This document shows positions 7,858 to 17,369 of a stretch of 64,000 nt of DNA, one piece after another. This stretch comes from Neobacillus piezotolerans (GTDB lineage Bacteria > Bacillota > Bacilli > Bacillales > Cytobacillaceae): contig NZ_QNQT01000003.1 of NCBI RefSeq assembly GCF_003362805.1, forward strand, positions 186,001 through 250,000, read 5' to 3'. How positions within the stretch are numbered: position 1 is the first letter of the stretch; each line of letters begins with the position of its first letter. A program made the position numbers and the translations under genes. The notes under the pieces are model-generated. The model was not told where the DNA came from. It did no database searches and saw nothing but the letters and a program-made list of their open reading frames with translations.

Positions 7858-9921
7858 TTACAGCGATTCAATAGGTGTTTCGAACTCAAATGTTTTGCCG
7901 TTTAGTGTTTTTACTGTGATTTTGGTTTTACTGTTGTCGAGCCACATGCCGTATTTGTAGTTGATGCTGAAGCCCCAACTAGCGTATGGATTGATAGTTG
8001 CGCTGATTCCGGCGCTTTCCAAATCAGACGCTGTATACGTTGTGTAGAGCCTGCCTTTTTCGTATATCTCGACTTTTTCAACAGTGACAGCCTGTTCATC
8101 ACGGCTGTACACGTTGACCGCAAGAGATTGGATGACGTTGTTGAATAGCACAGACGGGTAGCTGTTCAGCACAAGCTGCGGCCGGTCGCTGACCGTTACC
8201 ACCGTGCTCGCGCTTTTCCCGTCGGCAGTTGCCGTAATGGTCGCCGTTCCTTCCGCGACCCCGGTCACAATCCCATTCTCATCAACAACTACCACGCCAG
8301 GATCTGACGTTGACCATGCAACACTTTTGTTCGTCGCATTCGCAGGAGAGACAACCGCATTCAACTGTTTCGTCCCGCCGATTTTCACGGTCGCGCTCTG
8401 TGGCAATCCAACCGACGAAACCTTTACAACATACGTTACAGCCTTGGAAAGCTCTTCCGTCGTATTGCCCACTGCGTCCGCAGTAACAACAACGATTCGG
8501 TTTATGCCCTCCGCCAAAGCAACTTCCTTCGTAAAATGCCCTTGCGCATCCACGGTAGCCGCTTCACCATTTACGGTAACAGCCGCGCCGGCATCCACGG
8601 TCCCGCTAACCACATATTCACCTTCGTAAACTGTTTCATCCGCTACATCGAACGCGACTGATGGTGGCGTTGTGTCAACCGTAAACGAAACCTCAGTTGA
8701 AACCTTCAATCCGTCGTGCTCGGCTGTAACAGCCAATTCGTACTTTCCTTCTTCATGAATTTCCGAACCTAGCACATATCCCGGCACTTCCACCCCGTCC
8801 TTTTTCAGAACGGCCGTGTACGTTACGCCTTCAACCGCTTTGACCGCAGGAGCCGCAGACTTCACAACCTCCCCGTCAATCCCGGTCACAACCGGAGCAT
8901 CCGGTGCCACAACCGCTTCAAGAACCAAAGGGGCCGCATTCACAGCTTCACCGCTGCCAAGCTTCACTCCATAAACGATTTCCTGCTTCAAAGTCGTGCG
9001 CTCCACTTTTGGGACCGCAACAACCAACTTGTTCCCATCCAACGTTATCGCATCGGCCGCAATCTCCATGGCCTGGCCATTTTTTACAAAAATAAGCCCT
9101 TCAGGCACTTCGGTTACTTGCTTATCCAGCGTAACGGTTACAGTTCCGTTAACGGCTGCCACGCCTGTCACTCCAGCCGGGCGCGCCGCCTCGTATTTCG
9201 GCAGGGTCACATCAGCCTGCTCGGTCAGCTGAGCTTTGAATGTGCCGCTGACTTTTGGCAGGTACTCGTTCACCTTTCCGGCCGCATCTTTCGCGGCGGC
9301 GAGTTCCTTATCGTCCAGTCCGCCGTCGAGAAGCTTTTCCAGCTGATCAATCTTCATCGCGACTGACACATCGTACATCATGCTGTCGCGGAGATCCTGC
9401 GCTTCTTGCTTATATGCTTTAAAGAGGTTCCGCGTCGTCAAGCCGTAGACGCGGTAAATGATGACAGTACGTGCCTTTAGCTGGTAGGAAATTTCGTGGT
9501 AGGACGCCTGTACGGCATCAAGGTCGCCGGCATCGATTCCCTTTTGAAGCGCGGCCGTATTCGCCTGGACGTTTTTGACCGTGTAGTTGTACGCATCAAT
9601 GTACGGGATGACCCGCTCGGTGATGTACGTTTTGTAATTCGTATCCAATTTTAAAAGCAGGGCCGCTTTTTGTGTTCCGCCGCTTTTTACAACAGCCGCC
9701 CTGGCATTCGCGTATGCCGCTTTGGCCGCGTTGTATTGCTTGTATACATCAGTGATGTTCGCGAATTTGCCCGTCGCCGTCACATCGCTGTACTGGTGGT
9801 AGGCTTTCTGCATCTGTACAATAGCCCGGTCCACCGTTGTCACAATGCTTGTCGCAGCGTTCGCCTGAAATGGCGCCGCAAGCAGCAGCAAGGACATTAA
9901 TAAAATTGTAATCTTTTTCAT
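7858..9921 (-). CDS. Secreted SbsC-like protein with Ig-like (Big2) domain
   Basis: A 687-residue secreted protein with signal peptide MKKITILLMSLLLLAAPFQA (cleavage near ANA/AT). Residues about 25-240 are helical and resemble the N-terminal region of the S-layer protein SbsC, which binds secondary cell wall polymer. Residues about 245-500 look like several beta-sandwich repeats. Residues about 500-580 are a Big_2 Ig-like domain (VTGVAEGTATITATADGKSA). It has no SLH domains. The start has AAGGGGG 10 nt upstream. The N-terminal domain is clearly related to the 356-residue protein at 35322-36392. A role as cell-wall-attached surface protein is inferred. Confidence 0.75.
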   Translation of the reverse strand: MKKITILLMSLLLLAAPFQANAATSIVTTVDRAIVQMQKAYHQYSDVTATGKFANITDVYKQYNAAKAAYANARAAVVKSGGTQKAALLLKLDTNYKTYITERVIPYIDAYNYTVKNVQANTAALQKGIDAGDLDAVQASYHEISYQLKARTVIIYRVYGLTTRNLFKAYKQEAQDLRDSMMYDVSVAMKIDQLEKLLDGGLDDKELAAAKDAAGKVNEYLPKVSGTFKAQLTEQADVTLPKYEAARPAGVTGVAAVNGTVTVTLDKQVTEVPEGLIFVKNGQAMEIAADAITLDGNKLVVAVPKVERTTLKQEIVYGVKLGSGEAVNAAPLVLEAVVAPDAPVVTGIDGEVVKSAAPAVKAVEGVTYTAVLKKDGVEVPGYVLGSEIHEEGKYELAVTAEHDGLKVSTEVSFTVDTTPPSVAFDVADETVYEGEYVVSGTVDAGAAVTVNGEAATVDAQGHFTKEVALAEGINRIVVVTADAVGNTTEELSKAVTYVVKVSSVGLPQSATVKIGGTKQLNAVVSPANATNKSVAWSTSDPGVVVVDENGIVTGVAEGTATITATADGKSASTVVTVSDRPQLVLNSYPSVLFNNVIQSLAVNVYSRDEQAVTVEKVEIYEKGRLYTTYTASDLESAGISATINPYASWGFSINYKYGMWLDNSKTKITVKTLNGKTFEFETPIESL

Positions 9922-10065
9922 TATGTAAAATCCCCCTTTTCAACCTAAATTATATAAATATACCAATTAGATTGAAACGGGAATTCATTCCGCCAAACCC
10001 AGCAATTTCCCCAATTGCCATAAATGTTATTTTTGGATAATGAAAAAGGGGTAGCAGTATGTCGG

Positions 10066-10626
10066 CTACCTTCCTGAAGATTCCAAATACCGCCACATCA
10101 GCCTATGGTGAGGGTATAGCTTGAGCGGGATATCAGCAGGAGTATGTATTTTCTCGTCTTCCTCATCATCACGTCCGTAAAGGTAAAAATCTCCATCCAA
10201 AGGGATTTCTTTTCGAAACTTGTAAAGGGCAACAACGTACGTTTCCTCGTCATCCTTTTCCATGTCCTCCGGCTTGAGTTCGTTATAATTTTTTAATGCT
10301 GTAAGGCTTGACCAGATTTGCGCGGCTACATGGGGACTGGATTCCTGGGGGTAAAAGGCAATCGTGGTGATAAAGGTAAGGAGAATTATCACAGGCCAAA
10401 CTAGTTTGGTTACACTACGGGCGGTTCCTTTTCGGGTGAGGAAGATCGCCGCGGCTACGAGCGCAAGGTTTATGTAAAGAATAAGTGGGATGGCTAGGAT
10501 GCGCTGAAGGCCGGTATACGGAAAAAGCCTCGTTAATAATTCGATTAAGATAAACGTTGGCAGGATCGCCGCCATCCCTTTTAAAACAGATTTTTGCCCG
10601 CCGCTGAGCCCATTCGTTTCTGCCAT
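10066..10626 (-). CDS. Hypothetical membrane protein
   Basis: A 186-residue protein with three hydrophobic segments in the first 110 residues and a charged C-terminal half (PEDMEKDDEETYVVALYKF). The start MAETNG at 10626 overlaps the stop of the upstream small gene as TAATG, so the two are coupled. No family is recognised. The C-terminal part, with KLYPHHRLMWRYLE near the end, may be an extracytoplasmic domain. Confidence 0.6.
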   Translation of the reverse strand: MAETNGLSGGQKSVLKGMAAILPTFILIELLTRLFPYTGLQRILAIPLILYINLALVAAAIFLTRKGTARSVTKLVWPVIILLTFITTIAFYPQESSPHVAAQIWSSLTALKNYNELKPEDMEKDDEETYVVALYKFRKEIPLDGDFYLYGRDDEEDEKIHTPADIPLKLYPHHRLMWRYLESSGR

Positions 10627-10829
10627 TAGCCAGTAAACCACCTTGTTAATAAAGTAAATGCTAGGATGACAAACGCCAGCACCGCGATGTTGAACAGAAT
10701 CTGTTTCCAGCCGCCGCGGAAAAATTCACCCGGCGATCCAGTTACCCCTTGGCCCTGCGCCTCATTGAACGTATATCCAGGGTCCTTCCGCAATTCCCTT
10801 TCCAGCCGGTCGCGTTCCTTTTCCGACAT
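10626..10829 (-). CDS. Small membrane protein (67 aa)
   Basis: A 67-residue protein with a charged N-terminus (MSEKERDRLERELRKDPGY) and one C-terminal membrane helix ending LLTRWFTG. The start ATG at 10829 has GGGGGG seven bases upstream; an upstream in-frame TTG lacks a site. It overlaps the next gene by one base (TAATG). It may belong to the DUF6366-like group of small single-helix proteins, but I am not certain. Confidence 0.6.
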   Translation of the reverse strand: MSEKERDRLERELRKDPGYTFNEAQGQGVTGSPGEFFRGGWKQILFNIAVLAFVILAFTLLTRWFTG

Positions 10830-11001
10830 CCAGATCCCCCCACTCAAGCAATTTTATTCCATTATATACCACTATTACTCAAGAAGATTGATTTTCTATA
10901 AATGTTCGGCAGTCGAATTATTTTGCAACGTTTCGTTATTTTCCACAATTGTGAAACATAATTTGGTAAAAACAAAAAATCGTTACAAGGAGGAACAATT
11001 T

Positions 11002-11454
11002 ATGGGCCTTTATCATTTCCTCGTCCTGGTACACGTCATAGCCGCCATCGTCGGAATCGGTGCAACTTTCGCCCTGCCCGCCATCGCCAACAAGCCGAAA
11101 ACCCCCGCGCAGGCGCAATTTACATTCGGCATCCTCGCCAGAATCGAGAAAATCGCCAAAATTGGCAGTATCACCCTCCTCCTGACCGGACTCATTTTAG
11201 GGTTTTTGGAACCGAAACTTTTCAAGGAATTCTGGTACATCGCCTCCATCGTCATCTACATCGCCGTCCAGCCAATCGTCGCCGGCATCCTGCCGAAAAA
11301 AATCAAACAGCAAAAACAAATCCTCGAGGCTCACACAGGCGATGGCCTGCCCGAAGCGTACCTCACCATCGCCAGGCAAATGGACCGCCTCAACCAAATC
11401 ACCCACGCCGCCGCCATCATCCTCATCATCCTAATGGTCGTCAAGCCCTTCTAG
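11002..11454 (+). CDS. DUF2269-like integral membrane protein
   Basis: A 150-residue protein with four predicted membrane helices, starting MGLYHFLVLVHVIAAIVGIG, with His residues in helices 1 and 4 (HVIAAI; NQITHAAAI). This pattern fits the DUF2269 family of small four-helix proteins of unknown function. The start ATG follows AAGGAGGA by 7 nt. It is a single-gene unit; element B begins two bases after its stop. Confidence 0.7.
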   Translation: MGLYHFLVLVHVIAAIVGIGATFALPAIANKPKTPAQAQFTFGILARIEKIAKIGSITLLLTGLILGFLEPKLFKEFWYIASIVIYIAVQPIVAGILPKKIKQQKQILEAHTGDGLPEAYLTIARQMDRLNQITHAAAIILIILMVVKPF

Positions 11455-11455
11455 C

Positions 11456-11484
11456 TTTTTTGGGGAAAATGGGCCCATGCCACC
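11456..11484 (+). repeat. Element B copy 1
   Basis: A copy of the dispersed motif, a run of T, then GGRRAAAT, then GGGCCCATGC. It begins two bases after the stop codon of the DUF2269 gene. Other copies are at 18761, 26553, 30168, 44271 and 50770, all in this orientation. The gap 11455-11772 otherwise holds only the hairpin at 11651-11686. Confidence 0.55.
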
Positions 11485-11650
11485 TGTATTTGTCCACGCC
11501 GGGTTACTGCGCTCTGGCAGGTTGCAGTTGGACCCGAATAACGCAGAAAACAGACGGACCCTGGCTTCTATTTTTCTATTATGTTTAAAAACAGGTTAAT
11601 GAAGGCCAGGCATGCTATTTCCGCGGAGCTCTGTTGCCGGACTAGAACAA

Positions 11651-11686
11651 AGAGCCAGCCCCCGTGAATTGACGGTGGCTGGCTCT
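11651..11686. terminator. Hairpin between DUF2269 and aminotransferase genes
   Basis: A perfect 10-bp stem AGAGCCAGCC/GGCTGGCTCT lies between two converging genes. The T-tract is poor on both strands, so it may act as a bidirectional terminator or an mRNA-stabilising hairpin. Confidence 0.5.
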
Positions 11687-11772
11687 GATATTGCTTACGA
11701 TAGGAGTTTTTTAGAAGTTTTCATTACAAAACATGTCGAGTTCCTTTAAATTGGATATCCGCTACCCTACGC

Positions 11773-12951
11773 CTATACTCCAACGCCAGCCTTCAAAAAT
11801 TCACGAATCCTGCCGGCCGCCTCAGCGAGCCTTTCCGCCGGTTGGACGAGGGCGATCCGGACGTACCCCTCGCCCTTATTGCCGAATGCACTGCCTGGTA
11901 CGACCGCAACGCCGGCGTTGTCCAGCAGCTGGAATGCAAAATCGTGGGAAGTCCAGCCTTCCGGGATTTTCGCCCAGACAAACATCGTGGCCGGGGACGA
12001 TTGTACTTGCCAGCCGCTCTGGTTCAGGCCTTCAATCAGCGTGTCCCGGCGATGTTCGTAGATTTTCACCCGCCCGGCAAGGTCAGCGTAGTCCGATGTG
12101 AGCGCCGCGACGGCCGCTTTTTGGATCGGCAGGAAAATGCCATAGTCGATGTGCGACTTGAACGCAGCGAGGATGCTGATTGCCTGCTCATTCCCGACCG
12201 CGTAGCCAATCCGGCATCCCGCCATGTTGAACGTTTTCGAAAGGGAGTTAAACTCGATGCCTACCTCTTTCGCCCCCTCGACTGACATAAAGCTGATCTG
12301 TGGATGGCTGTCAAAAATCAGTTCGGAATAGGCAAAATCGTGAAGGACGAGAATCTCATGTTCTTTCGCAAACGCGACGACTTTTTCAAAGAAGGGCCTG
12401 TCCGCCAAAGCGGGAACGGGATTCCCCGGATAGCTGAGAATCATTAGCTTCGCTTTCGCCAGTACTTCCGCCGGGATGTCCTCGAGCACAGGGAGGAAGC
12501 CGTTTTCCTCAAGGAGCGGCATCGGGTAAACCTCGGCGCCGGCAATTGTCACGCTCGCCTCATAAATCGGGTAACCCGGGTCCGGCACAAGCACATAATC
12601 CCCAGGATTCACTAGCGCAAGCGCCAAATGCGACAGCCCGTCCTGCGAACCCATCAGCTGCAAAACTTCTTTCTCCGCAATAATATCCACGTTATAGCGC
12701 TGCTTGTAAAAATAGCTCACCGCCTCACTGAATTCCGCGGTCCCCGTCAACGTATAGCCATAATTCATCGGGTCGCTTGCATACTTCGCAATCGTCTCCG
12801 TAACGAGCGGGGACGGTGGCAAATCAGGGCTTCCGACACTCAGGTCAATGACATCGACCCCCTGTTTTATGAGCTCCTGCTTGCGGCTCGCCAAAGCATG
12901 AAAAATTCCAGATGGCAGCTTTTCCAAAATCGTCGATTGTGTAATCTTCAT
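11773..12951 (-). CDS. Class I/II PLP-dependent aminotransferase
   Basis: A 392-residue fold-type I aminotransferase. The PLP lysine is in NSLSKTFNMAGCRIGYAVG (about residues 231-249), with YPGNPVPA (about 175) and HDFAYSEL (about 203) for cofactor contacts. The start ATG has AAGGAGA 9 nt upstream. Substrate cannot be fixed from sequence; the N-terminal form (LPSGIFHALASRKQELIKQG) resembles the DapL/alanine-type branch common in Bacillus. It is a single-gene unit, convergent with the DUF2269 gene. Confidence 0.82.
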   Translation of the reverse strand: MKITQSTILEKLPSGIFHALASRKQELIKQGVDVIDLSVGSPDLPPSPLVTETIAKYASDPMNYGYTLTGTAEFSEAVSYFYKQRYNVDIIAEKEVLQLMGSQDGLSHLALALVNPGDYVLVPDPGYPIYEASVTIAGAEVYPMPLLEENGFLPVLEDIPAEVLAKAKLMILSYPGNPVPALADRPFFEKVVAFAKEHEILVLHDFAYSELIFDSHPQISFMSVEGAKEVGIEFNSLSKTFNMAGCRIGYAVGNEQAISILAAFKSHIDYGIFLPIQKAAVAALTSDYADLAGRVKIYEHRRDTLIEGLNQSGWQVQSSPATMFVWAKIPEGWTSHDFAFQLLDNAGVAVVPGSAFGNKGEGYVRIALVQPAERLAEAAGRIREFLKAGVGV

Positions 12952-13356
12952 ATGCAGCTCTCCTTAATATGGAAATTTATTAGTGGAAAATAAGCCCCGA
13001 ATGGGCAGTTTAGCGAATTTTTAAAATTATTTTTACAGTATAACACAGGATGTTTCTGGCGACCGCTAAAAATTGCAGAAGATGTTGTGGATAATTTCTC
13101 CATAGAGGAGGATTTGGAGTTGGAGATGGATTTGGGGAAAATAAACGTTCATGCATCCCTCGATTAACCTCACTGCAATTGCAGTTCATCGTTGGTGAGC
13201 CTAATCGGCTGATGGATGGCATAAAGACCGTTTAAACTTCGGACGCCCTTCAAAATGGGTCTTACAGGGGATTTAACTTTCATTCTCAGCCCAGACAGCC
13301 ATGGGAATCGCTTATGCCTCCAGAGACTGAACACTTTACTTTTTTTACAAAAGAAA

Positions 13357-13381
13357 GCGCATGGAACCGCGGTCCATGCGC
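13357..13381 (-). terminator. Terminator after galE
   Basis: The 9-bp stem GCGCATGGA/TCCATGCGC is followed on the minus strand by TTTCTTTTG. The remaining non-coding stretch 12952-13356, between the aminotransferase start and this hairpin, shows no further gene or clear signal. Confidence 0.75.
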
Positions 13382-13397
13382 AAGCCTTCATCCTCAA

Positions 13398-14417
13398 TCA
13401 CTCAGTCCTGTACCCGTTCGGATTGAGCGTTTGCCACTTCCAGCCGTCCCTGCACATTTCATCGATGCCGCGAGCGGCGGACCAGCCAAGTTCCGACTGC
13501 GCCTTTGACGGGTCCGCATAGCAAATGGCGGCGTCGCCGGGCCTGCGGTCGACAAACCGGTATGGAATCCGTACTCCCGAAGCTTTTTCGAACGAAGCGA
13601 CGAGTTCCAGGACGCTGCATCCCGTCCCGGTTCCAAGATTATAAGCCTCCACTCCCGTAGATGTGAAAACCTTCTCCAGTGCTTTAAGGTGTCCCCGCGC
13701 CAAATCAACAATGTGGATATAATCCCTGATGCCGGTTCCGTCGGCTGTCGGGTAGTCGTTGCCAAACACTTCGAGCTCATCCAATTTTCCCGCTGCCACC
13801 CGGCTGATGTACGGCATAAGATTTGCTGGCGCGGCGCCGTTCGGGTCCTCGCCGATCAAACCGCTTGGATGCGCCCCGATTGGATTAAAGTAACGCAGCA
13901 GCGCAATGCTCCATTCCCGGTCAGCCGCGTGAACGTCCTGCAAAATCCTTTCGACCATCAGCTTTGTCCTGCCGTATGGATTGGCGGCATGCAGTCTCGA
14001 TTTCTCTGAAATTGGAACGCATTCCGGATTGCCGTACACGGTAGCGGATGAGCTGAAAACGAGGCTTTTCACCCCGTGTTTTTCCATGAGCGCCAGGAGG
14101 TTCAGAGTACCGGAAACATTGTTTTTATAATAATGAAGCGGCTCGCGGACGGATTCCCCGACTGCTTTTAACCCGGCAAAATGGATCACCGCTTCGATTG
14201 GGTGGGTCAGAAAAACCTCCTCCAGCTGCCCGGTCCGATTGAGGTCCGCACCGTAAAACACAAATTCCTTCCCGCTAATCTCCCGGATTCTTTTTAAAAC
14301 CCCAGGATTGCTGTTGGAAAAATTGTCGACAACCACGAGTTCGTACCCCGCATCCAGCAGTTCCACACACGTATGGCTTCCGATAAAGCCGGCCCCGCCT
14401 GTAATTAAAATCGCCAC
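13398..14417 (-). CDS. galE: UDP-glucose 4-epimerase
   Basis: A 339-residue short-chain dehydrogenase-type epimerase that interconverts UDP-glucose and UDP-galactose using bound NAD. Visible elements are the Rossmann loop GGAGFIGSH (residues 7-15), VDNFSNS, the catalytic SSSATVYG (Ser/Thr region, about 122-129) and YGRTK (Tyr-Lys, about 147-151), and the C-terminal RRPGDAAICYADPSKA. The start is GTG at 14417 with GGGGGG six bases upstream. It is a single gene, divergent from the LCP gene, which fits supply of galactose units to wall or capsule polymers. Confidence 0.92.
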   Translation of the reverse strand: MAILITGGAGFIGSHTCVELLDAGYELVVVDNFSNSNPGVLKRIREISGKEFVFYGADLNRTGQLEEVFLTHPIEAVIHFAGLKAVGESVREPLHYYKNNVSGTLNLLALMEKHGVKSLVFSSSATVYGNPECVPISEKSRLHAANPYGRTKLMVERILQDVHAADREWSIALLRYFNPIGAHPSGLIGEDPNGAAPANLMPYISRVAAGKLDELEVFGNDYPTADGTGIRDYIHIVDLARGHLKALEKVFTSTGVEAYNLGTGTGCSVLELVASFEKASGVRIPYRFVDRRPGDAAICYADPSKAQSELGWSAARGIDEMCRDGWKWQTLNPNGYRTE

Positions 14418-14646
14418 CGATTTCCCCCCAAAACCAAATTACCTAAGTATATTCAGGCAGGAACAGGGCCATTCTTATAAACTAGTGCAGGTTGGATTTT
14501 TTATCCAAATCACGGACGAAAATCAACTGTTTTGCCGGCAACGAGGACTTATTTTACCAGCGGGAATCATAGCCCGGGCGGCTGCACAATAAACTTTATC
14601 AGTACGGCCATCCGTGTGGCTGAAAATGTCTGAAGGACTGATGAAA

Positions 14647-15564
14647 ATGGCGGGAACGAAAGAAAAACGGCTTATGCTCATAGCGCTTGGATGCTTGGTC
14701 GCCTTATTCCTGGCGGGCGGAGGATATGCCTTTACGGTTTACCATTCCATATCGAAGGCGACCGATAAAATGCATACACCGATTAAACGTGTGAAATCAC
14801 CGAAACGAATCGAACTGGTTACCTTGGAGAAGCAGCAACCGATCTCCGTCCTCCTGCTTGGCGTCGACGAGCGCGAGGGCGACCGCGGCCGGACCGACAG
14901 CATGATCGTGCTGACTATAAACCCCAGCCTCGGATCCGTGAAAATGGTCAGTATTCCAAGGGACACGCGGACGGTGATAGCCGGGAGGGGCGCGGAGGAT
15001 AAAATCAACCATGCCTACGCGTTCGGCGGCGTTGAAATGGCGATGGAAACGGTCGAAGGTTTTCTCGATATCCCCATTGATTACTATGTAAAAGTGAATA
15101 TGGAAGGTTTCAGTGGGCTGGTGGATGCGGTTGGCGGAGTCACCGTCACGAATCCGTTCGAATTCACGTATGGCGAAGACCTTTTTTCAAAAGGGGAAAT
15201 CACGCTCGACGGAGAGTCGGCGCTGAACTATTCAAGGATGCGCTATGAGGACCCGAGGGGGGACTTTGGGCGGCAGGAAAGGCAGCGCGCGATTATCAAA
15301 GCCGTCCTTGACAAAGGCGCATCCCTCCCGTCGCTGGCCAATTTCGATAAAATTTTCGCCGAACTGGGCCGATCGATAAAAACAAATTTGTCATTTGAAC
15401 AGATGGTCGGAATAGCCAGAAACTACAAAGATGCCGCAAAAAACATCGAGCAGCTGGAGCTGAACGGAACGGGAACAAAAATCAACGCCATCTACTACTA
15501 CCTTGTTACCGATGAGGAAAGACAGCGCGTGCAAGCAGAACTCAAACAGCACCTTGAACTATAA
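14647..15564 (+). CDS. LytR-CpsA-Psr (LCP) family cell wall polymer transferase
   Basis: About 305 residues: short cytoplasmic tail, one N-terminal membrane helix (LIALGCLVALFLAGGGYAF), then an extracellular LCP domain. Diagnostic parts are LLLGVDEREGDRGRTDSM (about residues 70-87), SIPRDTRT (about 103) and the R-rich loop RMRYEDPRGDFGRQERQR (about 197-214). LCP enzymes attach teichoic acids or other polyprenyl-phosphate-linked polymers to peptidoglycan. The start is ATG 14647 (AAGGA 9 nt upstream) or ATG 14641; an upstream ATG at 14626 is less likely. Confidence 0.88.
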   Translation: MAGTKEKRLMLIALGCLVALFLAGGGYAFTVYHSISKATDKMHTPIKRVKSPKRIELVTLEKQQPISVLLLGVDEREGDRGRTDSMIVLTINPSLGSVKMVSIPRDTRTVIAGRGAEDKINHAYAFGGVEMAMETVEGFLDIPIDYYVKVNMEGFSGLVDAVGGVTVTNPFEFTYGEDLFSKGEITLDGESALNYSRMRYEDPRGDFGRQERQRAIIKAVLDKGASLPSLANFDKIFAELGRSIKTNLSFEQMVGIARNYKDAAKNIEQLELNGTGTKINAIYYYLVTDEERQRVQAELKQHLEL

Positions 15565-15663
15565 GGCAGGCGCAGTGAATTATTGTTTTTTATGCGTTTT
15601 GGCTTGTTGGTTGACATCGTTGCGTTGGGGGATGGCACCCCATTTTGTTTGGGCGGCTTGAAT

Positions 15664-15871
15664 CACAAAAATGCTTGGTTACTGTCCAAACATGGGGCAC
15701 CTTTGGACACCGAACCACAAAAATGCTTGGTTACTGTCCAAACATGGGGCACCTTTGGACACCGAACCACATAAATGCAGGGTTACTGTCCAAACATGAG
15801 GTAATTTTGGACACCAAACCACAAAAATGCTAGGTTACTGTCCAAACATTTGGGGATTTTCCAACACCCAA
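15664..15871 (+). repeat. Four tandem copies of a 52-bp repeat
   Basis: Copies begin at 15664, 15716, 15768 and 15820. Copies 1 and 2 are nearly identical, 3 and 4 are diverged. Each unit carries GTCCAAA and TTTGGAC arms able to form a hairpin around CATGGGGCACC. The small ORFs through it use low-complexity frames without convincing ribosome sites, so I treat it as non-coding. It follows the LCP gene directly and precedes a degenerate element A copy. Confidence 0.8.
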
Positions 15872-15880
15872 GTGGTGCTT

Positions 15881-15967
15881 CAGCCACTGTTCGTATTTTG
15901 TTTATGTATCCGACAAAATTCGGGTAGTGACAGGCACTGTTCGTATTTTGGCACTGTTTGTATTTCA
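15881..15967 (+). repeat. Element A, degenerate single copy
   Basis: Contains CGGGTAGTGACAGGCACTG followed by TTCGTATTTT (15921-15950). Partial copies of the CACTGTTCGTATTT tail occur on either side (about 15884 and 15953). It has the same orientation as all other copies in the window. Confidence 0.7.
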
Positions 15968-15984
15968 CATTCAACTCAAAAAAA

Positions 15985-16016
15985 ACGGGGCGGACAGCAT
16001 AAACTGTCCGCCCCGT
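15985..16016 (-). terminator. Terminator after the lysozyme-like SH3 protein gene
   Basis: A perfect 13-bp stem ACGGGGCGGACAG/CTGTCCGCCCCGT has a 6-nt loop and a T-run on the minus strand. It lies 13 nt past the stop of the 435-residue protein. Confidence 0.85.
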
Positions 16017-16029
16017 CCCTAACAAAATT

Positions 16030-17337
16030 TCAATAAAAGTTCGCGATGCATTTGACGGCATCGAGCTTCTCTTTGCTTGGTGTTTCGTATGCTATTTTTT
16101 TCAGGTCGCGCTTGACGTAGAGCCCGCCTCCGACGCTGAGTTCGCCTTCCCTAAAGGCGTAAATTTTGTACGGTAGACCTTTTTTAAGCATCCCCACAGT
16201 CTTGCCGTCCTTCGTCAAAAGCTCCGTATCCTGCAGGATAGTCAGACGGCCAAGCAGGCCCGGCGTAAGTTCCCACTTATACTTCTCCCAGTATATTTTC
16301 TGGCCCTTATTGTACTTCAAACATGGAGTACAGACAGGCTTCGTCACGTACGCGGATGAAATGTACCCAACTTTGTTATCCAATGTCCTGACCGGAATCC
16401 AGACAAACTGGTTAGGTTTTGCTGAAGTATCGTATTCAACCTCTCCGGTAATCGTCAATGCTGAGAATTTCCCAAGTGGTTTTACGACAGTGGGACCGGT
16501 CGCAGGCCCTGGCCTTAATGAAGCACCGTCAATCGTCGTCGCAATCTTTTCCCCTTTTTTATAAAAATACGCGGATGGATGCGCCGGCCCAATAATCTCA
16601 TAGGCCATCGTCGGGAACTTTATGTTATCCGTACTTTCCGAATTGTAATCAAAATCACTCACCTTGAACTTAGGCTTTACCAATTTGCCGCCAAGCAGGC
16701 TGTCGTTTTCAATATTCCTGAACACCCTTTCCTGGTAGGCATCGGGGTACGGCACGCCCTTCCTCGTAATCGGGCTGTTCACCGGCTTCGTTCCATTGTA
16801 CGCCATGACCGCGAAATACCAGCTCTCGATGTCACGCCGATTGGTGTTCGTTATTTTCGGAATATCCGTCCTGGTGTACATGTACGCCAGAACCTCGACT
16901 CCTTTTTCAATATTGTAATAAACATCCGTTTGCAGTCGCTCCTGGTCGTATTTAGCCTTGTTCGTAATCTGCATGATGCCGATTCCGCCATCCAAGGAAA
17001 TAATCGGGTTCCCGTCCACATCGAACTGCTCCCATTTTCCGTTTTCCTGGCTGGCGACTCCCTTCACCACTTCAGGCGGTACATCCGCCGCAATCGCCGC
17101 GCTCGTCAACAGGCAGTTCATATGCTGGAAGGACGGGTTCTCATTCGGCTTCAGCGCGCCAAACTTCGAGCACTTCGAGGCCCAGCCCGGCTCAGCAGCG
17201 GAAGCATTTTCATGATAGAATCCAAGGGCAAGTAGTGTCAGGACCGCGGCTTTCAATATTGTTTTCAACTCGTCACTGCTCCAATCTTTTAATCTCGCAA
17301 AACTATCTCTCACTCTATCATACTTGAAAGTCTCCAA
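16030..17337 (-). CDS. Secreted lysozyme/transglycosylase-like protein with SH3-like and C-terminal repeat module
   Basis: 435 residues if the in-frame TTG at 17337 is used; GTG at 17313 is an alternative, and neither has a well-placed ribosome site. After a hydrophobic segment (AAVLTLLALGFYHENASA) comes a transglycosylase-like domain: VVKGVASQENGKWEQF with the probable catalytic Glu (about residues 90-105), and GGIGIMQITNKAKYD (about 117-131). Residues about 270-335 look SH3-like (GASLRPGPATG, VWIPVRTLDNKVGYISSAYV). The last 80 residues form a module also found in the protein at 46123-47055, ending TPSKEKLDAV. Peptidoglycan hydrolysis is inferred. Confidence 0.72.
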   Translation of the reverse strand: METFKYDRVRDSFARLKDWSSDELKTILKAAVLTLLALGFYHENASAAEPGWASKCSKFGALKPNENPSFQHMNCLLTSAAIAADVPPEVVKGVASQENGKWEQFDVDGNPIISLDGGIGIMQITNKAKYDQERLQTDVYYNIEKGVEVLAYMYTRTDIPKITNTNRRDIESWYFAVMAYNGTKPVNSPITRKGVPYPDAYQERVFRNIENDSLLGGKLVKPKFKVSDFDYNSESTDNIKFPTMAYEIIGPAHPSAYFYKKGEKIATTIDGASLRPGPATGPTVVKPLGKFSALTITGEVEYDTSAKPNQFVWIPVRTLDNKVGYISSAYVTKPVCTPCLKYNKGQKIYWEKYKWELTPGLLGRLTILQDTELLTKDGKTVGMLKKGLPYKIYAFREGELSVGGGLYVKRDLKKIAYETPSKEKLDAVKCIANFY

Positions 17338-17369
17338 AAAAACACATTTTTTCCATATATGGCCCTAGG

